64,000 bases of DNA from Ectocarpus siliculosus. Lineage: Eukaryota; Sar; Phaeophyceae; Ectocarpales; Ectocarpaceae. The DNA lies in NCBI GenBank assembly GCA_000310025.1, contig FN649734.1, positions 1,020,112-1,084,111 on the forward strand, given 5' to 3'. The translations under genes were made by a program, and so were the position numbers. The notes under the pieces were generated by a model that was given only the letters and a program-made list of their open reading frames with translations, had not been told where the DNA came from and ran no database searches. Within the stretch, counting starts at the first letter, position 1. Every line of letters begins with the position of its first letter. Positions 1 through 12,623 of the stretch are shown in pieces.

Positions 1-132
1 GTTACGAATTCTCAACAAGTTGTCGGGACCTAGAGCCAAAACGTGACTATTGAAAGGCCAAGGACAGCCACCTATTTTCCGTACGTTCACCACCGCAACT
101 GGCAAGGTAAACGATAGACATGAAAGACGTAC

Positions 133-3100
133 CTGACAGGTTTGTGCTGCTTCCTGAAGCTCCCCATCGACGCAACGTGCGAGGCCAGCCGTCAGTCGCG
201 CTAACCGTGATACTGCCAGGCCTTCTCCCTCCGCCGCCACAGCGGCAGCAGCGAACGCCTCCAGCGCTTTCCCAACACCGTTTGGGGCCGGCACAGCAGC
301 CTTGTCGCCAGTCTCTGTGCCGTCGGCGGAGGCAAGGTGGCAATGTCAGCGCCGATGCAGTAGTCCATTCTCAATGCTCCGTGAGGCAGTCGAGAAATAA
401 AATAAGTCATTCAACACTTCCACGTTCACCAGTGTCGTGCGTTAGGTTTCCGGACCGTGCGGATGCTTGGTTTCACGGGCGAATGCTTCGTGGAGGCTTG
501 ATGCAACCAATCATACGGCCATTGTTCTGTGATAGACACACACGTACGGGGCGATCGGGGAAAACGATATTTGCCTCAACAACTTCATCGGCTAGTCGGT
601 TGCACGTAGGGAAACCGCCGGTAGTACACAAAAAAAAATACCTGTCGCGGTGTTGGGTTCTTCAGATGTTGAAGCCGATGCAAAAGCGCGCTCCATCGAC
701 CGGCGGACGTGTCCTCCCGTTTCCCCCCTCGCTTCTAGAGCTTTCTGGAACAACGCGGTCACCTTTCCATTGTCCTCATAGCCAACGCCAGCGACAGGTG
801 TCGTGCTACCTCCTGGCGTCAACAAATATTATTTACAGGGAGAATCAACTACCCTCCGGGCAGAAGTTTCGACTCGGATGTACTTGTCATGAACACAAAA
901 GCAACCATCTCACCAGTATTGGATCGCTGCCAACGGTAGTACATTTAGGCACGTCCTGTCACCCACTGCCGGACTATTCCCGGTCCCCGTCAACAAACCC
1001 GACCTGTTCCAAAGAGAAGCAAGACGAAGTCTCAAACAACACTAACACGGCTGGGCAGCTGGTTGGAGAGACTCCAGGCGAACTGTTCGTTTCCACTTCA
1101 CCTTGGCGCTGCTGCTGTTGGTGTTGCTGGTCCCGCGGCTGCCTCAGCAACCCCTTCACGGCATTCACCGCCATCTCCCCCCAAGGTCCAGACGCCGAAA
1201 GGACACGGAAGGCGCCGGTCACCCGCCAACCGTCACCATTCTCGGCCTCATCCTCTTCCATACCCTTGGTGACTTCTTCTGTCTTCCCCTCGTCGTCCTT
1301 GTCGGCGTCTGGTTTGCTGTTGGAGGCGGTGGCGTCGGCGGTATCCTCGATGTCCACCGCTCGTGGTGCCGCGTGTTGCAGTGACGCTTCCTCTGTTTCG
1401 TCCAAAGAAGCGGCAGCGGTGTTGTCGTTGATACTTTGTGTGATTTCAGACGGCTCCGCCTCCAAAACCGCGTCCACCGCTGCGGAAAGCTCCGGGGGAT
1501 TAGGAAAGAACGAGGTCCGTCCCCCACGGGTGGTCAGCGCGCCTTCTTGGTCTTCCTCGTGTTGCTCGCCCTCGTCGAAGCTATCGCTGCCGTAGTCTTC
1601 GTCACCGAATGACATCACGCCCTTCTGCTCGTTGCCTTTGTTGTCCCCCTCGGCGCTTTTCTCTAGCCCATCGTCTGCGAGGAAGTATCCGTCATCGCTG
1701 TTGTCCGACGTATTCCCCTTCTTCTGGCCCCCTTCTCGGCCCCCCCACCTCTTTGTCTCGCCGTCCTCGTCGCCTACTTCGTCAGCACGAGTGGTATCCA
1801 CCACGCCCTCGGCCGCTTGCGCGGTTGTTTCGCCCTCTACGGTCGCGGATTCAGCTATTCTGGAGTCCAGCGCTGTACTTGGATCTGAAATAGTCCTCGT
1901 TTCGCCGCTACTAGGGGGACTCGTACCCGCAGCGGGCGCACCTTCTGCGCTCCTTTGACCCTGTTCCGTCGGACCACCACCACCCTCACCATTGACCGAG
2001 GAGGCGTCAGATCTATCAAGGGTTGCTTCGCCGGCAGCCTCAGTAGTCGCAATCGTCCTCACGCTGTCTTCCTCCATCGTCTCCGTGGGTGCTTGGCCCT
2101 TCGCCGCGTTCGTTTTATTTCCGGGGTTGTAGTACTCCACTTTCTCCTCGATCTCTGCTACCCTCTTTTGGACGTATCCCTCTTCTCCAAGGAAGGTCGT
2201 CTCCTGCGGTGGCGGTACTGGTGCCTCGAACTGGGATGGTGATTTGCTGCCTACGGTAAATCCTTCACCGGCCTTGAATGGACCAGCTACAATGTCCGCC
2301 GGTTCACGACCATCGTTTCCGGCCGAGACCGCCTCAGACGTAGCTGAAATGGTCTGATCTTCTTGGTGTTCGTCGTCATCCTTGTCGTAATCGTCGTCGT
2401 CGTAGGCATCATCATCGTCGTCGTCGACCACTTCTTCTCCGGCTCCTTCCATATCGCCCGCCTCCGCGATAGGCTCATTGCCATCATCGAGGTCCGAAAT
2501 TGATTCAGCGTCTACGCAATTGTTGCTGACCCCGATCGGCACCTTGGAATCATTGGTGAGGCTAGATCCGTCATCCCCGCCAACGACCGCTCCTGCTGTA
2601 GCTCCAGACCCGTAGGTTTTGGTGGCCGAAGAAGAACACCCTCTAGAACTGCGGGTAGTTGATGCGCGCCTCGTTTCGAAGTCACCCAGGTCGCCAGCGG
2701 AAGGCTTTCTTCCAGCGAAAGACGCATCAGCATCAGCACTGCCGCTGCCGAAAACGCTAGCACGAAGGAGGCATTCTTGCGCAGATAATCGACTCGCTGG
2801 GTCGAACACCAACATCCCTCCCAGGATTTCTAACACCCCACGGTAGTGCTGACGTTGCTCTTCACTCTCGCCAACTTCGGCAGACGCAATACCGAGTGTG
2901 TCAGCGTCGAAGCCCGACCCTCCGACACGAGACCCTCTTGGGTTGCTGCGCCTAGCTTCGTGAGTCCCCGTGCTCCCGTCCAGGCACGCCTCTATAGAAC
3001 GAGTCGGCCTACCGCGGGGAGGCGGCGGGGTGTACCCCATCTCACGGAGACGTGACGCTAAGTCGAGGGGCAGCGGTCCGAGCAGCGCCGCCATTGAAGC

Positions 3101-6100
3101 GGCTAGTTCTCCTTCATCTTCTCCGGGGAAGAGAGGTCTTCCAGAGCTCATCTCGGCGGCCAGGCAGGCGCAGGCCCAAACGTCGACCTCCGCGCCGTAG
3201 TGAGTAGAGCCGGCGAGCATCTCGGGCGCACGGTACCAGCGGCTGCCAACGTACTCCGTCCATCTGTTTACCAGGCGACGACGACGGAACAGCGTTGTTG
3301 AGGGTGATGAGCTTGAAACTACTTTAAGCTGGCCCGCACGATGCTTATTGCTAGTGATAGTGTCCTCTGATACATAACAATCCACGCAGGGTCGTCTGTT
3401 ACATACCAGTGATGAGGATGCCACCAAAGGTCGCTCAAGGTGGACAATTGTACGCAGTACCATGTACGATGATAAATCAGATTTTCGGCCGAATGAATCC
3501 AAAGGACAAGCGAAAATTTACGAAATGAGCAAGACACGTTTTGGGTCAACGTTTGCCCAGCCGCCCTCTCGCGCTCGGTGGGTGTGGGCTGCTTAAGGCG
3601 AAGCGTCCATTTAGGCTAAGGGTGGCGTAGAGTACCCGGAAAGCTAAAGGACCGTCAAATGTAAGTCACAGTCGACATATATATCCACATGCCCGCTGAG
3701 ACACTTATGTCAGGCTTGCGGGAGGCGCATATTGGCGACACTTAAAACATATATTAAGGGCGGGCATACGAGGTGCAGCATGTTGGGGAACGCGACACAA
3801 CCGACACAACTTCGTATGGAGAAGCATCTACCTTGACAACCGTAAGAAATCTGAAACACCAAGCTATTATTTGAGAACAAGCGTCGTCATTCACAGGAGT
3901 GTTGGTGAAAAGACTACCGTCGATAGGGGCTGAAATATGTGCTACAAATACAAGAACAACTTCAACACCGTCCTCGTGTGCATCAGTCAACACCCACGTT
4001 CTTGGGGTGTCTCTTGTTGTATCATCAGCCGATCTCGCTATCGTGTCTCGCGAGTTGAATTCTTGGCCAATCTCGCTAGCCTTCCGAGCTGTCCCCAGAT
4101 CGCACAACTGACGTACGCGAAGGAGACATTGATGCGCACAGGATCAAAATGTTTATCGAAGCATACCACACACACCGCTGCCGCTTGCATCGGTTGTTGT
4201 ACGTCCCCTTGGATATTCAGGTTTGAGGTAGTACGACCATGAACAAGGGACTGTACCAATGTTCCTCAGAGTTTAACCAGGTAGTCGACTCTTCCATAGT
4301 GCTGATACAAATGTTCAGACTCGTCAGGCTTTGATGTAGGGTCACTTTATTTTGTAACTGCGACAAAGCTGAAGCGCCGTCGGAGTATGTCGACATGCTC
4401 TTCATAGAAGGGTCCACGAAGTACGTAGAGGATTTGGGGGATTGAACATTGTACTAAGCCCCCGAAATTTCTCAACCTCGTTGCCTTTTTCCAAAAGGTG
4501 CCGCTCGTGTGGTCTGCCCTGCTATCCCTTGCTCTGGTAAGCTCTATGTTTACGCCCCTCTCCGAATAATGCTTCTCACTTTCAGTGTCGGTACCCCTCC
4601 CTTGGTCTTCTTTTTGTCTACCAGGATGTTCTCCGGCTTAACGTCCCGGTGAACGACGCCATGCTGGTGCAGGAAATCCACGGCCGATAATAACTGTCCG
4701 AGGAGATTCGTGGTCTGGTGGCGCCAAGCAAAGCGAAAAACGACTTATCAAGACTACATCAGACATTGGGAATGTCGATTCCGTCGTGCCGAGACTTGCT
4801 TATGCGCGAAGCAGATCAAACGATGGCGAGAAGCGCCAAGATGGCAATCGATAAGTACAAAAACGGAGTTGGCAAGCTGCGATATCCTCCCATGCCATCA
4901 GAACTCCGTGCCGATGGCGACTGGGCGGCAGCTGTTTGGGGCACAATCGCGAATGTCAACGCTAGAAGAACGGGTGATATTGGGGATGAGCATCTCGCGC
5001 AGGGTGTTGGTGATGGGGTTTTCTTTCGCATTCAAAATACATGGCTCGATTGTCTCGGTTTACCAACGGCATGGTTACGCAAAACCTTGATCTTCATCGG
5101 TGCACCAAATTCAAGATTGTTCGTAAGACTATTTTGTGGATTTTACCTCGAGAAGAGAAAGCCCGCCGGGGTGTTCCTGTATAAGGTCAAGCAAGGTACC
5201 CGGCACGTGCTCGAATATCAAGAACGCGACTTCTTCCCTACCAACACCGCCGTCACCACTGGCAACGCAAGTACCCCCCGCGTTGATGGTGCCCAGGCAG
5301 CGTACGATGTTGGGGTGGATGAGGGAGAGGGCGAGGTCTGCCTCCCTCTCCTGGGTGAGTCGGACGTAGTTCCTGGTGTGCTCATCCTCCATGTCAGTGA
5401 GACCTTTGAATTGTTTGATCGCCACCACTGCTGTGATGTCATCGTCGTCGCCGTCGGTTTCGGTGTTTCGCCGCACAGAACCTCCTGCGGGGTGTCACGT
5501 GGGTGGAAGAGGCTCAGTGAGCGCACCTCCAAGCTAAACAGTTGGTTTGGTGAACATCGATTCCATAAGCAACCGCCCACAACGTCCGGCTGCAGTTGAA
5601 TCCCGTTCGGGATAATATCGCTGAGAGCGAGGCGTCCGCATGATCGTGCGGCTAGTGGGCAAGGGTGTGGGTTGCGACACGTGTTGGGGGAGCCCGTTAA
5701 AGTAAAGAGGGAACCTTCGGCTTTCACCTGAGCGCACTTTAGCTGCATAGAAAACGCTGCTTCGCATTCTTCCTGGTCTAGCACCCACCCCTAACCACGC
5801 AACCCGGTTAAGACAGGGACACTTAGTCAGGTGAGAGACCGCCACAGCGCTAGCACGAATTGATGTACCCTTCTTTCCCATCATCGAGACCCGTGTGCTT
5901 TTAGGCGACCCTGAGGCGTTTCATAATTCGCCTACGAAAGGTTTCCCTTTTGGCTTACCTGTTGTCGAGCAAATAGACCGGCGACGGCGGTAGCACTTGT
6001 ACACCCAGCCGTACGCCCCGTCCCCTAGAAGACTATCCACGTCGTAATCGCCGATACGGGTAGGCATGCCCACATCTTCCTGCTCTTGCTCTCCGGGTCC

Positions 6101-6989
6101 GACGTCACTGTTCGCGTGGTATTGGGGCTCGTCCGCTCCTGACACTCCTTCTTCCTCGTTTCTCAGTTGCTCCGCCTCGAACAACCGCTGTGCCTCTTCC
6201 TCTTGCAAGCGTTGCTCATACGCTTCTGCTTGTTGCCGCTCTCGCTGCTGGTCAATTTCTCGCAATCGATGACTCTCCTCATCCTTTAGGCGTGCCTCTT
6301 CTGCCTCTGCTTCTCGTAGACGTCGACCTTCCTCCTCCTCTCGACGAACCTCCTCCGCCGCTTCTTCTAGCACTCTTTGCCTCTCGGCTTCTTGCATTCG
6401 CAGGCGGTCCTCTTCCTCCTCCTTCTCCTTCCGAAGGCGTTGTTCGTGTGCTTCGTTTGCTTTCCGCTCTCTGTGCTGTTCTTCTTCACGATTTCGTCTA
6501 CTTTCCTCCTCCTTTAGATGTGCCTCCTCCGCTTCTTTCTCCCGCACTTGCTGCTCCTCAGCTTCTCGCAGTCGCCGGCTTTCTTTCTCCTTTTCCTCTT
6601 CCTCTTCCTCCTCCTGTCGTAGTCGTCGCTCGTGGGCTTCGTCTGCTTCCCGCGCTTTTAGCTGCTCGGCTTCTCGCAATTCCCTAGCTTCCTCCGCTTC
6701 TTTATCTAGCTGCGTCGCAAGTAAGTGCTCATGACTGCCAGACAACTGTCCGCCCTTTCCTTGAAACTGCTGAGCTTCACTACTGTCATGGTCTTCTTGT
6801 AGCTGCGGGGTACCAATTTCCGGTGAAGTGGTGTCGTCCTGCCCATATTCTTCATACTCTTCGAAGCTCTCGCCGTATGCATCCGAAAGGTCCTGAAACA
6901 ATCAAGAAAGCAGCCGCAAGGAGCCTCGCTGTGACGACGGGACACTTACGTACAAGCTTGGCTTCTGCTTCGACCATTCTCAAAATCAT
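133..6989 (-). CDS. Large CMGC-like Ser/Thr protein kinase with coiled-coil N-terminus and acidic tail (3' end outside window)
   Basis: Phosphorylates Ser/Thr substrates by family; substrates are unknown. Minus-strand exons are 6989-6954, 6892-5959, 5484-5147, 4714-4580, 4107-3998, 3263-1102, 812-642 and 314-133. Every junction keeps frame, giving 1356 codons so far, with CAG|gtacgt leading off the left edge. The ATG at 6989 has an in-frame TAA 12 nt upstream. Residues about 20-290 are Glu/Arg-rich coiled coil. The kinase domain follows: glycine loop GDGAYG, VAIK lysine near residue 347, HPNIV, catalytic loop HRDVKPEN near 458-465, DLG instead of DFG near 484-486, then [12 protein letters not shown] and [20 protein letters not shown] suggests the CMGC group (RCK/MAK or CDKL-like). 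A disordered tail of about 600 residues, rich in Asp/Glu/Ser, follows. The donor AC|GTGGGT at 3998/3997 is weak. Without the 1102 splice the frame would stop at 974. Confidence 0.88.
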
Positions 6990-7202
6990 GCTAACTGTTT
7001 ACTTGTGGACAGGGATCGTAAGCCTTAGCTCTGTAGGGCCAGACTGATGTACGGCGCCACCTATTGTATGCATACGTGGAAGAGGCCATGTTGCCGGAGC
7101 GACGTTACATCATAGTACGGGTTGGGCTCGCCTCAAGCCTCCACTACCCTCAATACCACATCTCACACACACATGAACCATACATCCTGCCTACTGTGCA
7201 AG

Positions 7203-7416
7203 ACCATGTTGGAACGATTCAAACCAAACGTCGACCCCGAGATCGAAACGGATCAATCCGCCGCGTTTGTCTATCTTGCTGTATCAAGTACGTTAACCCT
7301 ACATATCAAAACCAACGCCTTCTCGGGGACGATATCACTCCAAGAAAGTCATTGTTCTTTCGAAGGATGGACATGTCCTTCATGGGGAAATTGACGTGGC
7401 CCGTCGTCAACGTTGA
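7203..7416 (+). CDS. Possible small two-exon gene, function unknown
   Basis: Two short open stretches look spliced. Exon 7203-7287 follows a CAAG acceptor, has an ATG at 7206 and ends at A|gtacgt. Exon 7349-7416 follows AAAG and ends in TGA. The phases agree, giving about 50 residues from that ATG, including QSAAFVYLAV and IVLSKDGHVLHGEIDV. An upstream mini-exon starting ATG near 7088 and ending at ATA|gtacgg would add nine residues in frame. I do not recognise the product. It sits between two minus-strand genes. At this length, open frames with compatible splice sites can arise by chance, so transcript evidence is needed. Confidence 0.25.
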
Positions 7417-7520
7417 ATTTTTCTCGGGGAGTATTCATGGTCTGTTCTACAGCTCAAGCGATGCCTGCGGCGCTGTGTGGAACCTGAAGAACTACTATTT
7501 TCAACATGGAAAAGTATTTC

Positions 7521-9071
7521 TCAAATCTCCGGTGCGCGTGGAAGAAGAACCCACCACTTGCATCGACGATCATCGTGTGCGTGGTTGTTGAGGCAGAAAA
7601 GTGATAGGTTGAAGAATATCCCACCAGGATACCGATATATAGCTTCAATAGAGGTGGTGTCATACACCGCGAAAGTGCTTTCAAGGAAGATACCTCCTCG
7701 TCGTCGAGAGTATTCTTCGGACTAAGAGTCTCCTCGCCAACTTCCTCTCCAAGGTCTAACAGGCCATCCCCCCCCTCCAGCAGCCCTCCCGTGTGTGGGT
7801 CTGCCCTCTTGCCCGCTTGGTCTCGCTCTAGCTGCTCCAGCCTCTGCTGCTGCTTCCCCACTTCTTGCGCTTGTTCTTGTTGCTGCATAGTTTGCTCCTT
7901 TGGCACACGCTGTGTCCGCGGTTTCTGCTTCTTCCGTTTTCGCCGTTCCACCCCCTCGCCGCCGACCAGGCCCCCAGCCTTGCTAAGCGATTCATCATCG
8001 CTCGCGATCACCACCACCCCGAGCCCGCCACCACCAACACCATCCGCACCACCACCCGCGTATCCTTTTCCCCTCCTACTGACGTGAACGCCGGCCTCTT
8101 GAGCACGTTCTCCGGGAGGGTCTCCAGCTTGAGCAGCGGTCGCGGCGTCTCGGGCACGGTTGACGGCGTCCAGTATGACATAGGTTGCCGCGTAGTACCG
8201 GCCAACTTGTCCCGCTCTGGGTTGCCCCGCGGCTTCGGAACGGGTCAGCAGGAGAGGATTGCCTGCCGTCGCGTGGTCGTTGGTTTGGTGTTGAGACCAA
8301 ATGAGCCGGAGAGAAACATCGTGAAAAAGTCAGGACAGGAACATCGTGAAAAAGCCAGAAATAGGGGCTGAGCCCACGTTTCCTACGCTCTCGCTTCCTT
8401 GCTTTCCTGTGCACCGGAATGGCTTCAACAATGGCTGCAAGTACTGCAGGTTTCCTTGCCGCACCGGGGGATCGAAATCGATCTCCTCCCAAGCAGACAG
8501 AATTGTCCGACGGACTAGCATGTTGGGATGGTCCGGTTAGACGTTCCGGCCAATGGAGAACCTTTCTGCCGACTCGTGGCGCGTGACTTGATTCCCTTCC
8601 AGATTTGCGCATCAAGACGTTTTGCGACTATCGAGCTCGCCCTCACAAAGTACGCGAGGCAAGTGCGGACTCATGGCGCGGGCCTCTGTTCCCTTCGAGA
8701 TGTGCGCAACAAGGCGTTTTGCGACTATATAGCTCGCCCTCACAAAGTACGCAGGACGAGTGCAGACTCATGGCGCGGGACTCTGTTCCCTTCCAGATTG
8801 GTGCAACAAGGCGTTTTGCGACTATCGAGCTCGCCCTCGCAAAGTATGCGGGACGAACGAACTCCTTCTGAACCCTCGAGCTCTCCTTATCTGCGCATGT
8901 CCAAGAGCAGTTATTTTTGTGAAACCCAACCCCATACCTTTTGGGTCACGAATCATCATCATACGGCTTGGTGATGGTAACAGTGTCCTCACCTTTGCCA
9001 AAGGCAGGTGCGTCTTTGGCGAGAGCGTCCGACACGAAATCCAAGTCATGGTGCATCTTTGCCAGGTAGTC
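7521..9071 (-). CDS. Uncharacterised protein with Gln/Glu-rich coiled coil (5' end unresolved)
   Basis: Product not recognised. Exon 9071-8993 starts after GGAGCAG with DYLAKMHHDLDF and ends at AAAG|gtgagg in phase 1. Exon 8262-7694 continues in phase 1 (NPLLLTRSEAAG, then YYAATYVILDAVNRARDAA) and stays open for 189 codons to GAG|gtatct. A plausible last exon, 7556-7521, adds WWVLLPRAPEI and a stop. Seen in the protein: an Ala-rich helix, a Gly-rich patch, a basic cluster (RRKRKKQKPR) that could be a nuclear signal, then a Gln/Glu coiled coil (EQTMQQQEQAQEVGKQQQ). The first intron carries the 97-bp tandem repeat. Exons further upstream must exist because no start codon is seen. Candidates lie at 9700-10224 but could not be joined in frame. 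Confidence 0.55.
8571..8861. repeat. 97-bp tandem repeat, three copies
   Basis: Copies begin at 8571, 8668 and 8765, each at GACTC, so the period is exactly 97 bp. The unit contains TGTTCCCTTC, a conserved GTTTTGCGACTAT and CTCGCCCTC. Copies differ by a few substitutions. Because 97 is not a multiple of three, the open frames across the array are by-products and not genes. On the gene model above, the array lies inside an intron. Confidence 0.9.
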
Positions 9072-9689
9072 CTGCTCCGGAAGCGAGAGCGTTACCCAAC
9101 ATATAGAATTGTGATGAGGAGATATACGAACGCCTGCTCCCTGATTTTGCCTATATACAAGCGGGATCCATGTAGCCTGTGTGTGGTCAATCTCACCCTT
9201 GAGTATCACACCCAAATCAAATACAACAAACTTCATAGTTGTCGAACGGGTCTGCCCAACAGATCGTTCCGAAGCTCTGTCATGCGCAGGTTGCTCTCCG
9301 TTCCTATTCATAATTGAGACATGGGTTGCGCTAGTACAGCCAAGGGTTCGAGCAACACATGCTGCAGTTTCGACAAACAATCTATGTTAAGTCGACAAGC
9401 ATTGCTTCAAAATGTCAAAAAAAAAATCGGGCAACGTTGAAGTGACGTCCATCGCGCATATTTGCTTGCACGCGGCAAGCGTTCTGAGGAGGCGTTGGTG
9501 CTTTGCTTGTGTGTTCCGCTGTGGCGTTGTTGATAGGCCTATATTCGTATATTTTATGTTCACCGGCAGGAACACGTTCTGTACGTCGATTGTGCGTAGC
9601 TCGCGATTCTTGGACTATGAACAACAGATGCGAATGTACCATACAAGATGGTTGGACAGCAACAACAGCGGTTCAGCTAATAACACAAG

Positions 9690-10224
9690 TTCAACCCCGG
9701 AGTAAACGACCACATTGCGCTCCTTGTTGTTGAAACCCAAACTTCTGCCACGTCGCGAGATATTTCATGTGTTCGGCGATATGGAAGACCTCGCACAACA
9801 GCCTCGTGTCGTCGCTCGTGAAAGAGATACATGGGTCAGGGAACGCTGCACGGATGTTGGTGCATGCCCAAGAAGAACAATAGCAACTGGACGTTTCAGC
9901 AGACACATCAACCATGTGCGTATGCGACGTTCGGGTCAGTTACAAGGCCGTCATACCCCTAGCGATCAACAAGGACAGGGCAACATGGGCTGAGATGACA
10001 GCGAGAGAGCCGTTTTTCAAGCCTCGTACGGCGTCACCTCGGAGCTCCAGCGGAACGGCTTCGGCCTGCATGATTCCGGGCTGACTACCAGTGACCACGC
10101 CACGATCTTCTCCACGCAGCTGCAGCGGTCGGAACACAACAGTGTTGATATCATATTGTGAGTCTGTGCTTATCCTCCAACCATTCCAAAACACTGTAAC
10201 CTCAACCTCGCAAGCCCGCAACAC
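9690..10224 (-). other. Candidate coding exons, function unknown
   Basis: Two minus-strand stretches look protein-coding but could not be placed in a complete model. One, about 10210-9955, follows a TGCGAG acceptor and includes MQAEAVPLELRGDAVRGL and SAHVALSLLIARG. The other, about 9890-9710, follows ACGTCCAG and includes FPDPCISFTSDDTRLL and HIAEHMKYLATWQKFG. They may be upstream exons of the neighbouring minus-strand gene at 7521-9071, but the phase across them did not resolve. Between 9072 and 9690 I see no other convincing exon. Confidence 0.3.
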
Positions 10225-10663
10225 GCGTATTGATCCTCAAGGTGCAGAAAAAAACTCAGTTGTGACTGGATTATCCAGGCAAGACTTGATCATAAAGCAA
10301 AGCGCTCCTGGCGAACCCCGGCACTAGAGGCAAGCAAATATCGAGAAGGGCGAGGTGCTGAGTGAAGGGTTCGACCGGCGCGCAACCTGATACAATTATG
10401 ACGCCCGAAGAGACGATACCCTAAGGGACGAGATCAGCACGCACTGTTGTAGAGTTGGGGGCTTTTTACGCCAGTGAACAACATCCAGGAATGAACGCGT
10501 GAGGAATACTTGTGAGTTGTGAGCGATCGATGGGTATGAAGCCGAGGGTTCGGGTGAGGTTTCGCCTACACACGTCTGGCTTTGAAGGCATATATCTAGG
10601 TCAGCCGTGTATGTGTTCCCCTGAATTCGTCCCGTCGAGGTGGTCCAGCTCCCATCGATCTCG

Positions 10664-10715
10664 CCCGCTCTCTCTCTCAGCAATTCTCTCTCTCTCACTC
10701 GTTCTCTTCCTCTCG
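10664..10715. repeat. Imperfect CT microsatellite
   Basis: An interrupted run of CT dinucleotides (CTCTCTCTCTC, CAATT, CTCTCTCTCTC, ACTCG) in the otherwise gene-free stretch 10225-11082. Nothing else structured is visible in that stretch. Confidence 0.8.
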
Positions 10716-11082
10716 ATGCCTTGACGGCCTTGTCCTGTTTACTCTGCGATTCCCACTTCTTGGCCAGTGTGTTTGTCCCATGTGTTTGTTGTTTATTTTC
10801 TTGACCGTGTTTCCCTCCTCGAACAGCAACGTGTTCATGACATACGGCATTGCCTCAGACCCTCCCACCTATTGCGGTCTTCCCCTGCCATTTGGTGTTC
10901 CAACCCATTTTCATGAGAGGGGTAGTTGTGTCCCGGTTGACCTTTGTTTTTGTTTTCGGGGCAACTTTTCCTTAAAGTCTCTGGGCAACCAAATCCATCC
11001 CGTTTCAACTGAACCAAGTCTCGAATACCGATCCCTGCTTCTCAACGGCTCGGAGTAGCAGCTCGAAACGTCCCCTTTTCAT

Positions 11083-12623
11083 TTACCTTAGGCCGGCCTT
11101 TCTAACCTCTCCGGCGAGATGGGTCAGGTTTCTCAAGGCACGGGGACGCCTATCTGTCGCGCCAGCCTCCACCGTAGCGCCGGCAGTCGACGTGGCTGCA
11201 GAAAGACCAGGGTTGGTTTTGCAGTTGGTGCAAGGCGAGAAAAAGAAAAGGTGAGCAACACCTGGCACATGGCAATTCCAACAGCTTTGAGTAGGAAAGG
11301 GGGTAGCGATAGCTAATGTATGCATATTCATGTGGGATAAACTGTTGTTCTAGTTGCAACCAAGTGTTTGTTCAACGTTCAAGTGAAGACGAGCGGAAAC
11401 CGCCACCACGGGAGCTGAGCTACAGGAAAATATTCTTCACGCAGCAATTCCTTCAGTTCCCGCACAGATTGCCAGTCGTCGTCTGCACCTTTTGGCTACC
11501 ATTTTGCGACAGTTTTAGATGAATAACGTAGCCGCACAGGAAGCCTGGCCGTGGCATCACTCGACAAACGCGAAAGCTTTCGATATGCTTGAAACGAAAA
11601 CGCATCCTGTGTTCCTACCCATCCATGGTAGATCCAAGGACATCAAGTGTTGTCCGCTACTGCTATACGGGACATTTTTCGCTTTCAGGAAAACGCCGCC
11701 TCTTCCATCACCATCACAAACCCTCAGGCACCTTTTGAGGTTCCTCTTCCGGCTTCACTTCTGTTTCCCTTTTGTCTGCGCTTTCCCTTCGCGAATGCCA
11801 CCGCTGTCCCACCGTAGCTGTTGGCGGAAGGGGATACGCCGCCTTGAGCGTTGCTGCTCCCGCCGCCGCTGCTGCTTTGGCTGCCGTGGAGCCAAGCATA
11901 TGACGAGTTTGCAGTCCAGGGGCGGGGGCTCTCGCCATCACAATAGTTTGGCTAATGGGCACAAAAATGGTGCCTCGTATCTACTGGTTTCATAACATCA
12001 TACACGAGGTCCGCCCCACGGTCGGAACTTATGCTCTGAAAGTTTGTATTCGACAAGTTTGCTATCCTCACCTCCTATCGCAGCCGGCTGCGACGTCAGC
12101 TGATGATCGCGCGTGCATCGCTTCACCTATTCCGCCTGTGCTTGCCTTCTTTTCCTTGGCTTTGCTCTTCGTCCTACCTTTCTTGTGCCTTGCGAGGAAG
12201 GGGGGGGTCGGGGCGCGCGAAGAAACATTGCCGGAGAAATATTCCGAAAAGCGTAAACTATGCGATGGGTACGACAAAGGGAAATGTCGGGGAAGCTGAT
12301 TGAGTTAGTCATCGGATACTTTTGATGGGGACTACTCGTGTGTTATCGGTGGTCTCAGGCTTCGCGCTTTGTGCAGCGCATCTCATCAAGGCGGCAGGCC
12401 ACAGGTCCTGAATCCATGACGACCATCGCCCACCCGGCTTCTAGTGGAGTGACCCTTTATGCGTGATCACCTTTCTACTGTGCGTCCAGGACCACGCCCA
12501 GCTTCTAGTCGCATTTCGACCTGACAGCATCTTTCTCATGCTCTCTACTCATGTACGGCGCTCACCCTTTACTTCGTCCCTGCTGTTGCTGCTGCTGCTG
12601 CCCACGGCGCTCCGAATGGGCAT
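11083..12623 (-). CDS. Small basic low-complexity protein, four exons, function unknown
   Basis: Proposed exons are 12623-12566, 12159-12072, 11930-11722 and 11195-11083. Phases match at all three junctions and the sum is 468 nt, predicting 155 residues. It starts MPIRSAVGSSSSN and ends VRKAGLR before a stop. The sequence is rich in Ala, Arg, Lys and Glu, with a Lys-rich patch (KAKEKKAS), an alanine run and an acidic/proline segment (KPEEEPQKVPE), so it is probably disordered. The donors AAGG|gtgagc and AGGAG|gtgagg are good. The acceptor before exon 2 is poor and the donor GAGG|gtttgt is weak, so either boundary may be wrong. No domain is recognised and the neighbours give no hint. Confidence 0.42.

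Noticed and set aside
120-1595. 491-codon plus-strand frame
   Set aside because: It lies largely antisense to the kinase tail exons, whose frame, splice phases and acidic composition explain the sequence. The plus-strand product is Ser/Pro low complexity, as expected for a shadow.
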